This document shows, piece after piece, positions 1 to 9,127 of a DNA stretch of 64,000 bases. The stretch is from Burkholderia catarinensis (GTDB lineage: Bacteria > Pseudomonadota > Gammaproteobacteria > Burkholderiales > Burkholderiaceae). A model generated the notes under the pieces. The model did no database searches, was not told the origin of the DNA, and saw nothing but the letters and a program-made list of their open reading frames with translations. Positions within the stretch are counted from its first letter, which is position 1. Every line of letters starts with the position of its first letter. Location: NCBI RefSeq assembly GCF_001883705.2, contig NZ_MDEQ02000009.1, positions 1 through 64,000 of the forward strand, read 5' to 3'. Position numbers and translations under genes: made by a program.

Positions 1-1053
1 CACCTTGTCGACGTCGGTGCTCTTCGCTTTCTCGACCGCTTGCTTCCACATATGGATGCCCACGTAGGTCGCTTCCATCGGGTCGTTGGTCACGCGCTTC
101 GCGCCGCCCGGCAGGTTGTTCGCCTTCACCCACGCGGCGAACTGGTCCTTGAATTTCGTGTTCGTCGGGTTCTTCACCGACATGAAGTAATTCCACGCGG
201 CGAGGTGGCCGACGAGCGGCTTCGTGTCGATCCCGCGCAGCTCTTCCTCACCGACCGAGAACGCGACGACCGGCACGTCGGTCGCCTTGATGCCCTGGTT
301 GCCGAGCTCCTTGTAGAACGGCACGTTCGAGTCGCCGTTGATCGTCGAGATCACGGTCGTCTTGCCGCCTTGCGAGAAGTTCTTGATGTTCGCGACGATG
401 GTCTGGTAATCGCTGTGGCCGAACGGCGTGTAGACCTCCTGAATGTCGGCGTCCTTCACGCCCTTCGATTTCAGGAACGCGCGCAGGATCTTGTTGGTCG
501 TGCGCGGATACACGTAGTCGGTGCCGAGCAGGAAGAAGCGCTTCGCGCCGCCGCCTTCCGCGCCCATCAGGTACTCGACGGCCGGAATCGCCTGCTGGTT
601 TGGCGCCGCGCCCGTGTAGAACACGTTGCGCGACATTTCCTCGCCTTCGTACTGCACCGGGTAGTAGAGCAGCCCGTTCAGCTCCTCGAACACCGGCAGC
701 ACGGACTTGCGCGACACCGACGTCCAGCAGCCGAACACGCACGCGACCTTGTCCTGCGTGAGCAACTGGCGCGCCTTCTCCGCGAACAGCGGCCAGTTCG
801 ACGCGGGATCGACCACCACGGGCTCGAGCTTGCGCCCCATCACGCCGCCGCTCTTGTTGATGTCGGCGATCGTCATCAGCGCCGTGTCCTTCAGCGACGT
901 CTCAGAGATCGCCATCGTGCCCGACAGCGAGTGCAGTACACCAACCTTGATCGGCCCCTTGTCTGTACTCTGGGCAAACGCTGACGGCACCTTGGTTGCC
1001 ATCCCCGCCATTCCGACTGCCGATGCGACCTTCAAGAACTCGCGCTTTTTCAT
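1..1053 (-). CDS. urtA: Urea ABC transporter substrate-binding protein UrtA (3' end outside window)
   Basis: Periplasmic receptor that delivers urea to an ABC importer. The 351 residues visible begin with a twin-arginine-like or lipid-free leader (MKKREFLK, then a hydrophobic stretch ending AFAQS). They continue into the Leu/Ile/Val-binding type 1 fold, with the UrtA hallmark stretch FGCWTSVSRKSVLPVFEE followed by LLYYPVQYEGEE at about residues 110-145. UrtA proteins run to about 420-430 residues, so roughly 75 residues lie beyond position 1. It follows the urea amidolyase genes and their GntR regulator on the same strand, which fits urea as substrate. The 198-bp gap upstream holds a CTTGNNTACAAG palindrome, also found before the allophanate hydrolase gene, so the two are probably controlled together. 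The other urt genes would lie to the left. Confidence 0.9.
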   Translation of the reverse strand, partial: MKKREFLKVASAVGMAGMATKVPSAFAQSTDKGPIKVGVLHSLSGTMAISETSLKDTALMTIADINKSGGVMGRKLEPVVVDPASNWPLFAEKARQLLTQDKVACVFGCWTSVSRKSVLPVFEELNGLLYYPVQYEGEEMSRNVFYTGAAPNQQAIPAVEYLMGAEGGGAKRFFLLGTDYVYPRTTNKILRAFLKSKGVKDADIQEVYTPFGHSDYQTIVANIKNFSQGGKTTVISTINGDSNVPFYKELGNQGIKATDVPVVAFSVGEEELRGIDTKPLVGHLAAWNYFMSVKNPTNTKFKDQFAAWVKANNLPGGAKRVTNDPMEATYVGIHMWKQAVEKAKSTDVDKV

Positions 1054-1087
1054 GGATCGTCCCTAGTGGTGGAAAGTTGTATCTAGT

Positions 1088-1099
1088 CTTGGATACAAG
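1088..1099. promoter_or_regulatory. Putative GntR operator upstream of urtA
   Basis: The 12-mer CTTGGATACAAG lies 35 bp before the urtA start. It shares CTTGNNTACAAG with the site at 7456-7467 before the allophanate hydrolase gene. FCD-type GntR regulators commonly bind short palindromes of the form TNGTNNNACNA, and such a regulator gene lies between the two sites. Assigning it to that regulator is inference. Confidence 0.5.
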
Positions 1100-1251
1100 A
1101 CGGGTTTCGACGAAGCATCTTTCGTGCCAACATAGAAACTTGGGACTGGGCGTGGAAACAAAAAATAACGGACCCGCTTGGGCCCGTTTAGACAATGGAA
1201 TCGGTGCGCGCTCGCTTCAAACTGGTGCGGCGCGCCCGTTTGCGGTGATCG

Positions 1252-1968
1252 TCATGCTTCTTCCTTGGTGCTGTATCGGTCGCGAGCTGTTTGCATCATG
1301 TAGAGCGTAATCCGTTTCACTTCCGCCTGGCTCTCGGCGATGTGCGAGCGAATCAATCCCTGCGCAGCCGAGCTGTCTCTCGACGCGATGGCATCGAGAA
1401 TCGCCGAGTGCTCTTGATAGGTCGCGCTGATCCGGGGTGCCTTGGTGAAATCGAGCCGGCGAATGATGCGAATGCGTTCGGTTACGTCCGCATGCATGCG
1501 CGCCAGTTCCAGGTTCCCGACCGCGGCAACGATCCCCGCATGGAAACCTTCGTCAAGTGCCGCGACTTTCGTACCATCCTGCTCTCGTTTGCGTGCCGAC
1601 ACACACCAGATCGCTCGCAAGGGATCGAGTTGCTGCGCCAGCTGACCGTCCACGATGCGAGCGATCGCGTTCGTTTCCATCATTACTCGGATTTCGTAAA
1701 GATCCTCGAAATACTTGAAATCGAACGCGCGCACTTGCCATCCACTCTTGAAGTGAACGTCGACATAACCCTCCCGCTGCAACCAGAACAGAGCCTGACG
1801 AACCGGGGTACGACTGACCTGCATGCGCGAGGCGATATCTCCTTCGCTGAACTTGTCTCCGGGCAATAGGCGGAAATCGAAGATATCGGCTTTCAACTGC
1901 GTATAGATCTGCGCAGCTAAATTGTTCGCATGCTTTGCCGGTCCTTCCGGCGCGCGGTTGTCCACCAT
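1252..1968 (-). CDS. GntR-family (FadR/FCD type) transcriptional regulator
   Basis: Probable local regulator of urea use. The 238-residue protein has an N-terminal winged helix at about residues 18-85, with the GntR signature (IYTQLKADI, SEGDIASRMQVSRTPVRQAL). An all-helical FCD ligand-binding domain follows at about 95-225, including the spaced Asp/His residues (DEGFHAGIV, HSAIL, RSHI) that usually bind a metal and ligand. The gene sits 33 bp after the urea carboxylase gene on the same strand, so it is probably the last gene of that operon. A palindrome of the expected type lies upstream of both the operon and urtA. The true ligand, whether urea, allophanate or something else, cannot be read from the sequence. 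Confidence 0.85.
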   Translation of the reverse strand: MVDNRAPEGPAKHANNLAAQIYTQLKADIFDFRLLPGDKFSEGDIASRMQVSRTPVRQALFWLQREGYVDVHFKSGWQVRAFDFKYFEDLYEIRVMMETNAIARIVDGQLAQQLDPLRAIWCVSARKREQDGTKVAALDEGFHAGIVAAVGNLELARMHADVTERIRIIRRLDFTKAPRISATYQEHSAILDAIASRDSSAAQGLIRSHIAESQAEVKRITLYMMQTARDRYSTKEEA

Positions 1969-2001
1969 GTCTGGTTCCAGGTGCGTTACAGATAAAAGAG
2001 T

Positions 2002-5000
2002 TTACTCGAGCGACACCAGGGGGTCGCCAGCGTGAACCATCATACCCGGCCGGCAGTGGAAATCCATGATTCTTCCGTCTCGCGGCGCGACGATCGGAAA
2101 TTCCATCTTCATCGCCTCCAGGATCATCAAGGTGTCGCCGGCCGATACCGTGTCGCCAGGCTGCGCCGTCAGTTTCCAGACGTTGCCGCTGATATCGGCC
2201 TGAATCGCGCCGACGTCCGCCACATGGATGCCATTGACACGCTCGACGCCGCCCGAAGCGTCGTGTTCTCCTTCGGCACTGCTGGCCCAGTGAGCGACTT
2301 CTGCTTTGAATGCCTGCTTTTGTGCTTCACGGAACGTCTGTAATTCCGGCTCGATGCGCTGCAGGAACGCGTTGTATTCGCCGAGATCGAAGACCTCCTC
2401 GTCAATGCGGACGATTTGCCGGCCTTCTCGGAAGTCGGCGCGCAGCGCGTCGAGTTCGCTCTCGGAGACCGGATAGAAGCGGACCTGGTCGAAGAACCGC
2501 AAGAGCCATGGCTTTCCGTCGACGAACATCCGATTCTTCAGAAATTTATTCCATATCGGCAGGGTACGTCCCACGAGTTGATATCCGCCCGGTGAATCCA
2601 TGCCATAGATGCACATGTAGATGCCACCAATGCCAACCGTGCCTTCTGGGGTGTAAGTGCGCGCCGGATTGTATTTCGACGTCAGCAAGCGGTCGCGAGG
2701 ATCAACCGGCACGGCACAAGGAGCGCCGAGATAGACATCGCCGAGGCCAAGGACCATATAGCTGGTGCGAAAGATGCTATCGCGCACCTCGTCGGCAGAG
2801 GCAAGGCCGTTGATGCGCCTGATGAACTCGGTGTTGCTCGGCAACCAAGGCGCCGTGTCGCGTACCGATTGCCGATATCGAGCTACGGCGTTAAGCGTGG
2901 CCGTATCCTCGTACGCCATCGGCAGATAGACGATACGAGTCGGCACTTTCATCGTGCTGATACCGCTGAGTGTAGCGTCGGCCTTGGCGAGTGCTTCCAC
3001 CAAGTCCCGTTGGGTGATCACACGACTATCGTAACGAACCTGTAGCGATCGCACCCCTGGCGAAAGTTCGTGAACGCCTGTCATGGCGTTTGCCTTCAAC
3101 GCCTCCATCAGGGCATGAATCCGGAACCGCAGGTTCAGGTCGAGGATATTCTCACCGTACTCGACCAGGATGTATTTGTCCCCAGCCTGACGGAACACGG
3201 TCTTGGGCCGATCCCCGTCGGGCGGCGCCTCGAACAGGATCGGCGCCCCGCGTTGGCTGACAAACCCGGGGGCTGCGATCGAAGCGGCGCTGCAGGTAAG
3301 AACGGCAGCGTCCTGGCTCGTCTCGAGTGCAAGCGCCTCATCAAACGAAATCTCACGAAAGCGAATGCGATCACCAGGTTTTACTTGTCCGACCTTCCAG
3401 AGCTCTGCCTTTGCGATGGTGACCGGGCAGACGAAGCCGCCAAGACTCGGGCCATCACGGGTCAGGATCACGGGCATGTCACCCGTGAAGTTGATGCTCC
3501 CAATTGCATACTCGCAATCGTGGATGTTCGAGGGATGCAGACCGGCCTCGCCGCCGTCCGATCTCATCCACTGAGGTTTCGGTCCGTTCAGCCGGATACC
3601 GAGACGGTTCGAGTTGTAGTGCACCTCCCATTCGCTGTCGAAGAAAGTCTCGATCGATTCGGGGGTGAAGAAATCAGGCGCACCATGCGGGCCATACAGC
3701 ACGCCGATCTCCCACGTGCTGCCGTAGCTGGGCACGGCCTCCACCGGGAGCACCTGAGGCGCATATTGCGGTGTGAGGTCCGAGTTCGCGGGGAGTGCCG
3801 GATCGGCGATGGGCAGCACGTCCGAAGGGCGAAGGGTGCGGCCGGCATGCCCTCCGAACTGCCCGAGTGAGAAGGTTGAACGGCTACCCAGATAGACCGG
3901 CATGTCGAAGCCGTTACGAACGGCCAGATAGGTGCGGCAGCCACTTGTTGCCTTGCCGATGCGCAGGACCTGGCTCGCACGCACCTGAAGCTGCGTCCAG
4001 AAAACGACAGGGACATCGTCGAGTGTGGCCGGTGTTGGTGCTCCTGTCAGCGCGATGATCGCGTCGCCATGGAATTTCAGAGTTGGCCCTAGTACCGTCG
4101 TTTCGATGCCGGCGGCGCATTCGGCGTTGCCGACGATGCGGTTGGCGAGACGGAACGCCCAGTCGTCCATCGGACCCGACGGTGGCACGCCGATATCCCA
4201 ATAGCCGATACGGCCCGGGTAGTCCTGGATCGTCGTGTAAGTGCCGGCTTCGATCACCTCGACGACGCTCGGGCGATAGTCGAAACAGTTGAGATAGTGC
4301 GTCGAAACCTCGCCGGACTGGAAGCCCCTGCTGGCGACGATCTTGCGCAGATAGTCGAGATTCGTGGTGATGCCCGACAAGCGCGTGGCGTCGAGTGCAC
4401 GCGACATGGCCGCGACTGCCGAGGCCCGGTCCTCGCCATGCACGATCAGCTTAGCAATCATTGGGTCGTAATGAGCCGAGACGTCGGTGCCGGTTTCGAC
4501 CCAGCCGTCGACGCGAACGCCTTCGGGGAACGAAACCTCAGTGAGCGTACCGGAACTAGGCGCGAAGTTTCGCAACGGATTTTCCGCGTAGATTCTCACC
4601 TCGATCGATGCGCCTTGCGGGGTGATAGCGCGATCTAGCGCGGGTGGTTCACCCGCCGCGGTCTGGATCATCCACTCCACGAGATCGATGCCTGTCACGC
4701 TCTCGGTGATTGCATGCTCGACCTGCAGGCGGGTGTTGACCTCGAGGAAATAGAACGCCTCCTTGGCGGCATCGTAGATGAACTCGACCGTGCCAGCGGA
4801 ACGATACGCTACCGAGCGGCCAAGGCTCTCGGCCGCGGCCAGCAGGTCCTCGCGGACCCGCTCCGGCAGGTTCGGCGCTGGCGTTTCCTCGACGACCTTC
4901 TGGTTGCGCCTCTGCAAGGAGCAATCGCGCTCCCCGAGCGCGACGACATGGCCGCTGCCGTCGCCGAAAATCTGTACCTCGACGTGCCGCGCGCGATCGA

Positions 5001-5604
5001 CGAAGCGCTCGACGAACACGCCGCCGTTGGCAAAAAAAGACTGCCCGAGGCGCTGCACGGACTCGAACGCGGCAAGCAGCTCCGTGTCGTCGTTGCAGCG
5101 GGTCAGGCCGATGCCGCCGCCACCCGCGATGCTCTTTAGCATGACCGGATAGCCGATGGCCGAGGCGGCCGCACATGCGCTTTGCGCATCGGCCAGCAGG
5201 CCGGAGCCTGGCGTGAGCGGTACACCTGCCTGCTCGGCCAGCTCGCGGGCCGCGTGCTTCAGGCCGAACTGCTCCATTTGTTGCGGAGTCGGGCCGACGA
5301 AGGTGATGCCCTCGGCCTCGCATCGGGCGGCAAATTCGGCATTCTCGGACAGGAATCCGTAGCCGGGAATGATGGCTTGCGCGCCTGTCTGCTTCGCCGC
5401 AGCGATGATCAGGTCGGTGCGTAGATAGCTTTCGGCGGCTGTATTTCCGCCCAACGGCACTGCTACATCGGCCGTGCTCACATGCAGGCTGCTGCGGTCA
5501 GCGTCGGAGTAGACCGCGACGGAGCGGATCTCCATACGTTTCAGGGTGCGTGCGATACGACAGGCGATTTCGCCGCGATTGGCGATCAGAACGGTGTCGA
5601 ACAT
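2002..5604 (-). CDS. uca: Urea carboxylase (biotin-dependent)
   Basis: Carries out the ATP- and bicarbonate-dependent carboxylation of urea to allophanate, the first step of the urea amidolyase route. The 1200 residues contain, in order: a biotin carboxylase (about 1-450; opening IANRGEIACRIARTL, ATP-grasp glycine loop SIAGGGGIG), a KipA/AHS2-type carboxyltransferase domain (about 460-790), a KipI/AHS1 domain (about 820-1040) and a C-terminal biotinyl domain with EAMKME, the biotin being expected on Lys1166. The length matches stand-alone bacterial urea carboxylases, unlike the fused yeast enzyme. The start lies 12 bp after the allophanate hydrolase stop, and a TGAGG ribosome site overlaps the end of that gene, so the two are probably co-translated. 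Confidence 0.93.
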   Translation of the reverse strand: MFDTVLIANRGEIACRIARTLKRMEIRSVAVYSDADRSSLHVSTADVAVPLGGNTAAESYLRTDLIIAAAKQTGAQAIIPGYGFLSENAEFAARCEAEGITFVGPTPQQMEQFGLKHAARELAEQAGVPLTPGSGLLADAQSACAAASAIGYPVMLKSIAGGGGIGLTRCNDDTELLAAFESVQRLGQSFFANGGVFVERFVDRARHVEVQIFGDGSGHVVALGERDCSLQRRNQKVVEETPAPNLPERVREDLLAAAESLGRSVAYRSAGTVEFIYDAAKEAFYFLEVNTRLQVEHAITESVTGIDLVEWMIQTAAGEPPALDRAITPQGASIEVRIYAENPLRNFAPSSGTLTEVSFPEGVRVDGWVETGTDVSAHYDPMIAKLIVHGEDRASAVAAMSRALDATRLSGITTNLDYLRKIVASRGFQSGEVSTHYLNCFDYRPSVVEVIEAGTYTTIQDYPGRIGYWDIGVPPSGPMDDWAFRLANRIVGNAECAAGIETTVLGPTLKFHGDAIIALTGAPTPATLDDVPVVFWTQLQVRASQVLRIGKATSGCRTYLAVRNGFDMPVYLGSRSTFSLGQFGGHAGRTLRPSDVLPIADPALPANSDLTPQYAPQVLPVEAVPSYGSTWEIGVLYGPHGAPDFFTPESIETFFDSEWEVHYNSNRLGIRLNGPKPQWMRSDGGEAGLHPSNIHDCEYAIGSINFTGDMPVILTRDGPSLGGFVCPVTIAKAELWKVGQVKPGDRIRFREISFDEALALETSQDAAVLTCSAASIAAPGFVSQRGAPILFEAPPDGDRPKTVFRQAGDKYILVEYGENILDLNLRFRIHALMEALKANAMTGVHELSPGVRSLQVRYDSRVITQRDLVEALAKADATLSGISTMKVPTRIVYLPMAYEDTATLNAVARYRQSVRDTAPWLPSNTEFIRRINGLASADEVRDSIFRTSYMVLGLGDVYLGAPCAVPVDPRDRLLTSKYNPARTYTPEGTVGIGGIYMCIYGMDSPGGYQLVGRTLPIWNKFLKNRMFVDGKPWLLRFFDQVRFYPVSESELDALRADFREGRQIVRIDEEVFDLGEYNAFLQRIEPELQTFREAQKQAFKAEVAHWASSAEGEHDASGGVERVNGIHVADVGAIQADISGNVWKLTAQPGDTVSAGDTLMILEAMKMEFPIVAPRDGRIMDFHCRPGMMVHAGDPLVSLE

Positions 5605-5616
5605 GGTGCGTTTGCC

Positions 5617-7443
5617 TCAGGAACGTGACGGTACTTGCGCGGCTGACTGGCTGGCGAGATAGCTCGCCCATCCGCCGAACTCGGTGATGTCTCGCGCGTC
5701 GGTGAGTGCGTGGGGTTCGCAGATAAAACCCTTGACCTGGAGGCCGTCCGCGAGCGTGAGCGTGCCGATGCCGAGCGGGGACGGGATGCCGGCGACAAAG
5801 GACCCGAACTCGGTGATCGGCAAGTCCCAGAGCTCTACCTTGATGGGCGCCCCCGATTGCGATAGGGCGAGACCGGGCTTGGGCGGTGTGGTGTTGGCGA
5901 GCGCGTACAGGCGGTAATCGCCCGAGGTGGAGGTCGCTTCGACAAAGTGCGCATGACGCGAGGTCAACTCGTGATTGAGCGGCATGCCGCGCAGATGGGC
6001 GCCGACGACTGCGACGCGAATCGTGCCGTGTGCCGGCTCCGCGACGCCAAATGATGCCGAGCCGGCAGGGAGCGGCAGATCAGTCGCTCCACGGGGCAGC
6101 CCCGTCGCCTGGTGCCAGTACCCGGCGAAACTGGCCAATGCCCGTTCGCACCAGGCATCGCCGATTAATGTGATGCCGAACGGCAGGCCGTCCTCGCGCA
6201 AATTGGCAGGGACAGCCACCGCGCTCCAGTCGAGCAGGTTGACGAAATTGGTGTATTTGCCCAGATTGCTGTTGAGCCGGATCGGATCGGCGAGCAGCTC
6301 GGCAATCTTGTAGTGAGTCGGGGCTGTGGGCACGACCAGGGCATCGAATTGAGAAAGGACGGCGTCGGCCTCTCGCTTCAGATAGGCGAGTTGGTAGATG
6401 CCATCGAATGCATCGGCAGCGGAAAATTCACGCGCCTTGAAAATGACATCGCGTACGACCGGATGGATCTTCGCCTCGTGATCCTGAGCGAAACCGCGAA
6501 TCGCGGCATAGCGTTCCGCGACCCAGGGCCCGTGGTACAACAAAGCCGTGACGCGGTCGAACACCGAAAAATCGATGGGTACACAGGTCGCGCCGCGTGC
6601 CTCCAGATCGGCGATGGCTGTCCGGAAGGCTTGCTCGGCCAGCGCGTCGCCGAAGAATTCGGGTTCGGAGGGGATGCCGAATCGGGGCGCATCGGGCAGC
6701 CGCCACGTCTGCGCGTTGCCGGGCATGGCGCGAGACAAGCCATCCTTCGGATCGAGCGCCGCGGCGACGTCGTACACGTGCACCGCGTCTTCCGTCGTGG
6801 TGGCGAACACCGACACGCAATCCAGGGTCCGACATGCAGGTACTACGCCGGTGTTGCTGAACGCACCGCGCGTCGGCTTGAGGCCGACGACATTGTTGAG
6901 GCCGGCCGGTACCCGTCCGGATCCGGCAGTATCCGTGCCCAGCGAAAACGGCACGATGCCGCGCGCGACCACCGACGCCGAGCCCGAGCTCGATCCCCCC
7001 GAGATGTATTCCGGATCGAACGCGTTGTGCGGGATGCCATAGGGCGATCGCACGCCTACCAGCCCGGTCGCGAACTGGTCGAGATTGGTCTTGCCGATTG
7101 GGATCGCACCGGCTGCCATCAGGCGTTCGACGACCACGGCATTGACATCGGGAGAGTAGGCGAACGCAGGGCAACCGGCGGTGGTGTCGAAGCCCCCGAC
7201 ATCAATGTTGTCCTTGGCGGCGAACGGCACGCCATACAGCGGCAAGCGCTCGATATCGCCTCCTGCTGCCTGCAACCGGCTCTCGAGCGCTTGCAGGTAT
7301 CGGTGGAGGATCGCCGGCGTGGCACGTGAGATCCAAGCCAAGTCATCGGCCTGCAGTGTTGCCAGCAAATCGCCGAGAAGATCGGCAGGCTTGGCGCCAT
7401 CGCGATAAGCGGCAAGCCAGTCTGAAATCGTCCAACCACGCAT
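5617..7443 (-). CDS. atzF: Allophanate hydrolase
   Basis: Hydrolyses allophanate to two ammonia and two carbon dioxide, completing urea breakdown after urea carboxylase. The 608 residues comprise an amidase-signature domain (about 20-450) with the Ser-cisSer-Lys triad visible as Lys77 (FAAKDN), the serine cluster SGGSSSGS near 148-155 and Ser175 (TAGSGR). A smaller C-terminal domain of about 130 residues, typical of AtzF/DUR1,2 proteins, follows. It is the first gene of the leftward operon. Upstream lie 232 bp ending at an IS3 element; this region holds a CTTGTGTACAAG palindrome 13 bp from the start codon. That position would suit repression by the GntR protein encoded two genes downstream. 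Confidence 0.92.
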   Translation of the reverse strand: MRGWTISDWLAAYRDGAKPADLLGDLLATLQADDLAWISRATPAILHRYLQALESRLQAAGGDIERLPLYGVPFAAKDNIDVGGFDTTAGCPAFAYSPDVNAVVVERLMAAGAIPIGKTNLDQFATGLVGVRSPYGIPHNAFDPEYISGGSSSGSASVVARGIVPFSLGTDTAGSGRVPAGLNNVVGLKPTRGAFSNTGVVPACRTLDCVSVFATTTEDAVHVYDVAAALDPKDGLSRAMPGNAQTWRLPDAPRFGIPSEPEFFGDALAEQAFRTAIADLEARGATCVPIDFSVFDRVTALLYHGPWVAERYAAIRGFAQDHEAKIHPVVRDVIFKAREFSAADAFDGIYQLAYLKREADAVLSQFDALVVPTAPTHYKIAELLADPIRLNSNLGKYTNFVNLLDWSAVAVPANLREDGLPFGITLIGDAWCERALASFAGYWHQATGLPRGATDLPLPAGSASFGVAEPAHGTIRVAVVGAHLRGMPLNHELTSRHAHFVEATSTSGDYRLYALANTTPPKPGLALSQSGAPIKVELWDLPITEFGSFVAGIPSPLGIGTLTLADGLQVKGFICEPHALTDARDITEFGGWASYLASQSAAQVPSRS

Positions 7444-7455
7444 CTCGTATTCTCT

Positions 7456-7467
7456 CTTGTGTACAAG
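7456..7467. promoter_or_regulatory. Putative GntR operator upstream of atzF
   Basis: CTTGTGTACAAG has perfect five-base arms (CTTGT/ACAAG). It shares CTTGNNTACAAG with the site before urtA at 1088-1099. It lies within the leader of the urea operon, so a bound regulator would block transcription or ribosome access. Confidence 0.5.
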
Positions 7468-7738
7468 TTATGCGTAGGGACTATCAAGTCTCGTGCCAAG
7501 TGTGCGATTTGCCGGCTGTCGCTTAACAGGCAACGCGTTGCACAGTGGCATGAGTCCCAAGCAGTGTTGCGATGCTCGTTTGTGGCGCGCTCTGGCGGCC
7601 GAGATTGGTGCAAGCGATCAGGCTTGGTGCGTGCCAAATTGGGAATTAGACGGGTGTGCGAATGTCCTGTAAGCATGGACCGGCCAGCCTTTCGTAGACA
7701 TCTTCGAGCCATAATTTATGGCAACCGAGGAGGTCGGT

Positions 7739-8011
7739 ATGAGCGGCAAACGGTACACGGATGAGTTCAAGATCGAAGCAGTCAAGCAAGTCACCGAGCG
7801 TGGTCATTCGGTCGCAGATGTGGCCCAGCGTTTGGGCATTACGGCGCACAGCCTGTATGCCTGGCGGGCGAAGTTCGATAAGCCGGATGTCGTGCGGCAG
7901 GCCGAACTGGACCAGAGCGCCGAGGTGCGGCGACTGAAGGCCGAACTCAAGCGGGTGACCGAGGAGCGCGACATTCTAAAAAAGGCTGCCGCGTACTTTG
8001 CAAAGGGATGA
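7739..8011 (+). CDS. IS3-family transposase OrfA (helix-turn-helix)
   Basis: DNA-binding half of the IS3 transposase, about 90 residues. It has the usual helix-turn-helix (FKIEAVKQVTERGHSVADVA, then LGITAHSLYAW) followed by a leucine-rich coiled segment ending EERDILKKAAAYFAKG. The ATG at 7739 is preferred over an upstream in-frame ATG at 7718 because GAGGAGG lies just before it. The stop overlaps the orfB start as ATGA. Confidence 0.85.
   Translation: MSGKRYTDEFKIEAVKQVTERGHSVADVAQRLGITAHSLYAWRAKFDKPDVVRQAELDQSAEVRRLKAELKRVTEERDILKKAAAYFAKG
7978..7984 (+). other. Programmed -1 frameshift site (A AAA AAG)
   Basis: The heptamer A AAA AAG lies in the orfA frame (CTA AAA AAG). A -1 slip leads directly into the orfB frame and would give the OrfAB fusion transposase that IS3 elements use. 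It is a canonical slippery sequence for this family. Confidence 0.7.
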
Positions 8012-8880
8012 CGGCAAGGTACGCATTCATGCGGGCCCATATAAACGAGCACTGCCTGCGTACGATGTGTCGGGTGCTCGGCGTTCATCGCAGCGGCTAT
8101 TACGTCTGGCAGCGTCAGTCGAGCAGTGCGCGCAAGCACCAGGACGACCGACTGCTGAGTCTGATCAAGCATCATTGGCTGGCCAGCGGCGGCATCTACG
8201 GTTACCGCAAAATCACGATCGATTTGCGTGAATCGGGCGAGACGTGCAGTTGTCACCGCGTGCTCAGGTTGATGCGGAGCGAAGGTTTGCGTGCCGAGGT
8301 TGGCTATGGCAGCAAGCAGCGATATCGCGGAGGTCCGGTCGGTGTGGTTGCCAACGTATTGAACTGGGACTTCGCACCTGACGCGCCAAACAAGGTCTGG
8401 GTAACGGACATCACGTACATCCGGACCTATGAGGGCTGGCTGTATCTGGCGGTAGTCATGGATCTGTACTCGCGGCAGATCGTCGGCTGGGCCACTCGCT
8501 CTACGATGACCCGTGACCTGGTGTTGCAGGCTCTGTTGGCAGCGGTATGGCAACGCAAACCCGAACCTGGCGTCATGATTCATTCGGATCAAGGCAGCCA
8601 GCTCACCAGCGATGACTGGCAATCATTTCTGAGGGCCCATCACATGGTGCCGAGTATGAGTCGTCGCGGTAACTGTCACGACAATGCCGTGGCGGAAAGC
8701 TTCTTCAGTGCGCTGAAAAAGGAACGAATCAAACGGCGAATCTATCCGACCAAGGCGACGGCAACCACAGATGTATTCGATTACATTGAGATGTTCTACA
8801 ACCCCATTCGCCGGCACGATTTCACGGGCGACTTATCACCTGTAGAGTTTGAGCGGCGCTACGCGCGAAACGGCTCGTGA
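8008..8880 (+). CDS. IS3-family transposase OrfB (DDE integrase core)
   Basis: Catalytic half of the transposase, 290 residues. It has an N-terminal HTH_21-like region (HRSGYYVWQRQ, GGIYGYRKI) and then an rve/DDE core: the first Asp in VWVTDITYIRT, the second in MIHSDQGSQLT and the Glu in NAVAESFFSALK. All three catalytic residues are present, so the element looks active. It is read from its own ATG or, more likely, as the OrfAB fusion through the slippery site upstream. Confidence 0.9.
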   Translation: MTARYAFMRAHINEHCLRTMCRVLGVHRSGYYVWQRQSSSARKHQDDRLLSLIKHHWLASGGIYGYRKITIDLRESGETCSCHRVLRLMRSEGLRAEVGYGSKQRYRGGPVGVVANVLNWDFAPDAPNKVWVTDITYIRTYEGWLYLAVVMDLYSRQIVGWATRSTMTRDLVLQALLAAVWQRKPEPGVMIHSDQGSQLTSDDWQSFLRAHHMVPSMSRRGNCHDNAVAESFFSALKKERIKRRIYPTKATATTDVFDYIEMFYNPIRRHDFTGDLSPVEFERRYARNGS

Positions 8881-9071
8881 GTGTCTATGGAACTCTGGCC
8901 GGTCAAGATATCTAATACGGATAACTACTATTTTGGCAGCACATGTAAGCTACGCCCTTCAACTTGACAAAACCATCCGAAGCCGACCGGCGAAGCGCCG
9001 GACGAAGACGCGGTACGCCCGCACATGATCCGCATGACGGACGTGACGGACAACGTCGAATGACGAATGCC

Positions 9072-9100
9072 GCCCCGGTGCGCGACCACGGCACCGGGGC
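9072..9100 (-). terminator. Hairpin downstream of the formate/nitrite channel gene
   Basis: GCCCCGGTGC and GCACCGGGGC form a perfect 10-bp stem with a 9-base loop, 28 bp past the channel gene's stop. There is no clear U-run, so it may be a processing or stability hairpin rather than a classical terminator. Confidence 0.5.
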
Positions 9101-9127
9101 GGACTGTCACGGCTTGCCGCAGCGCGA

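Larger units (their letters stand above)
7676..8906 (+). mobile_element. Complete IS3-family insertion sequence
   Basis: The element of about 1231 bp has imperfect terminal inverted repeats: TGGACCGGCCAG at the left end and its counterpart TTGACCGGCCAG read inward from the right. The similarity continues for about 27 bp. It carries orfA and orfB in overlapping frames with a -1 slippery heptamer. The three or four bases flanking the two ends (GCA on the left, GAT on the right) do not match. I therefore see no target duplication, and the element may have been rearranged since insertion. Confidence 0.85.
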
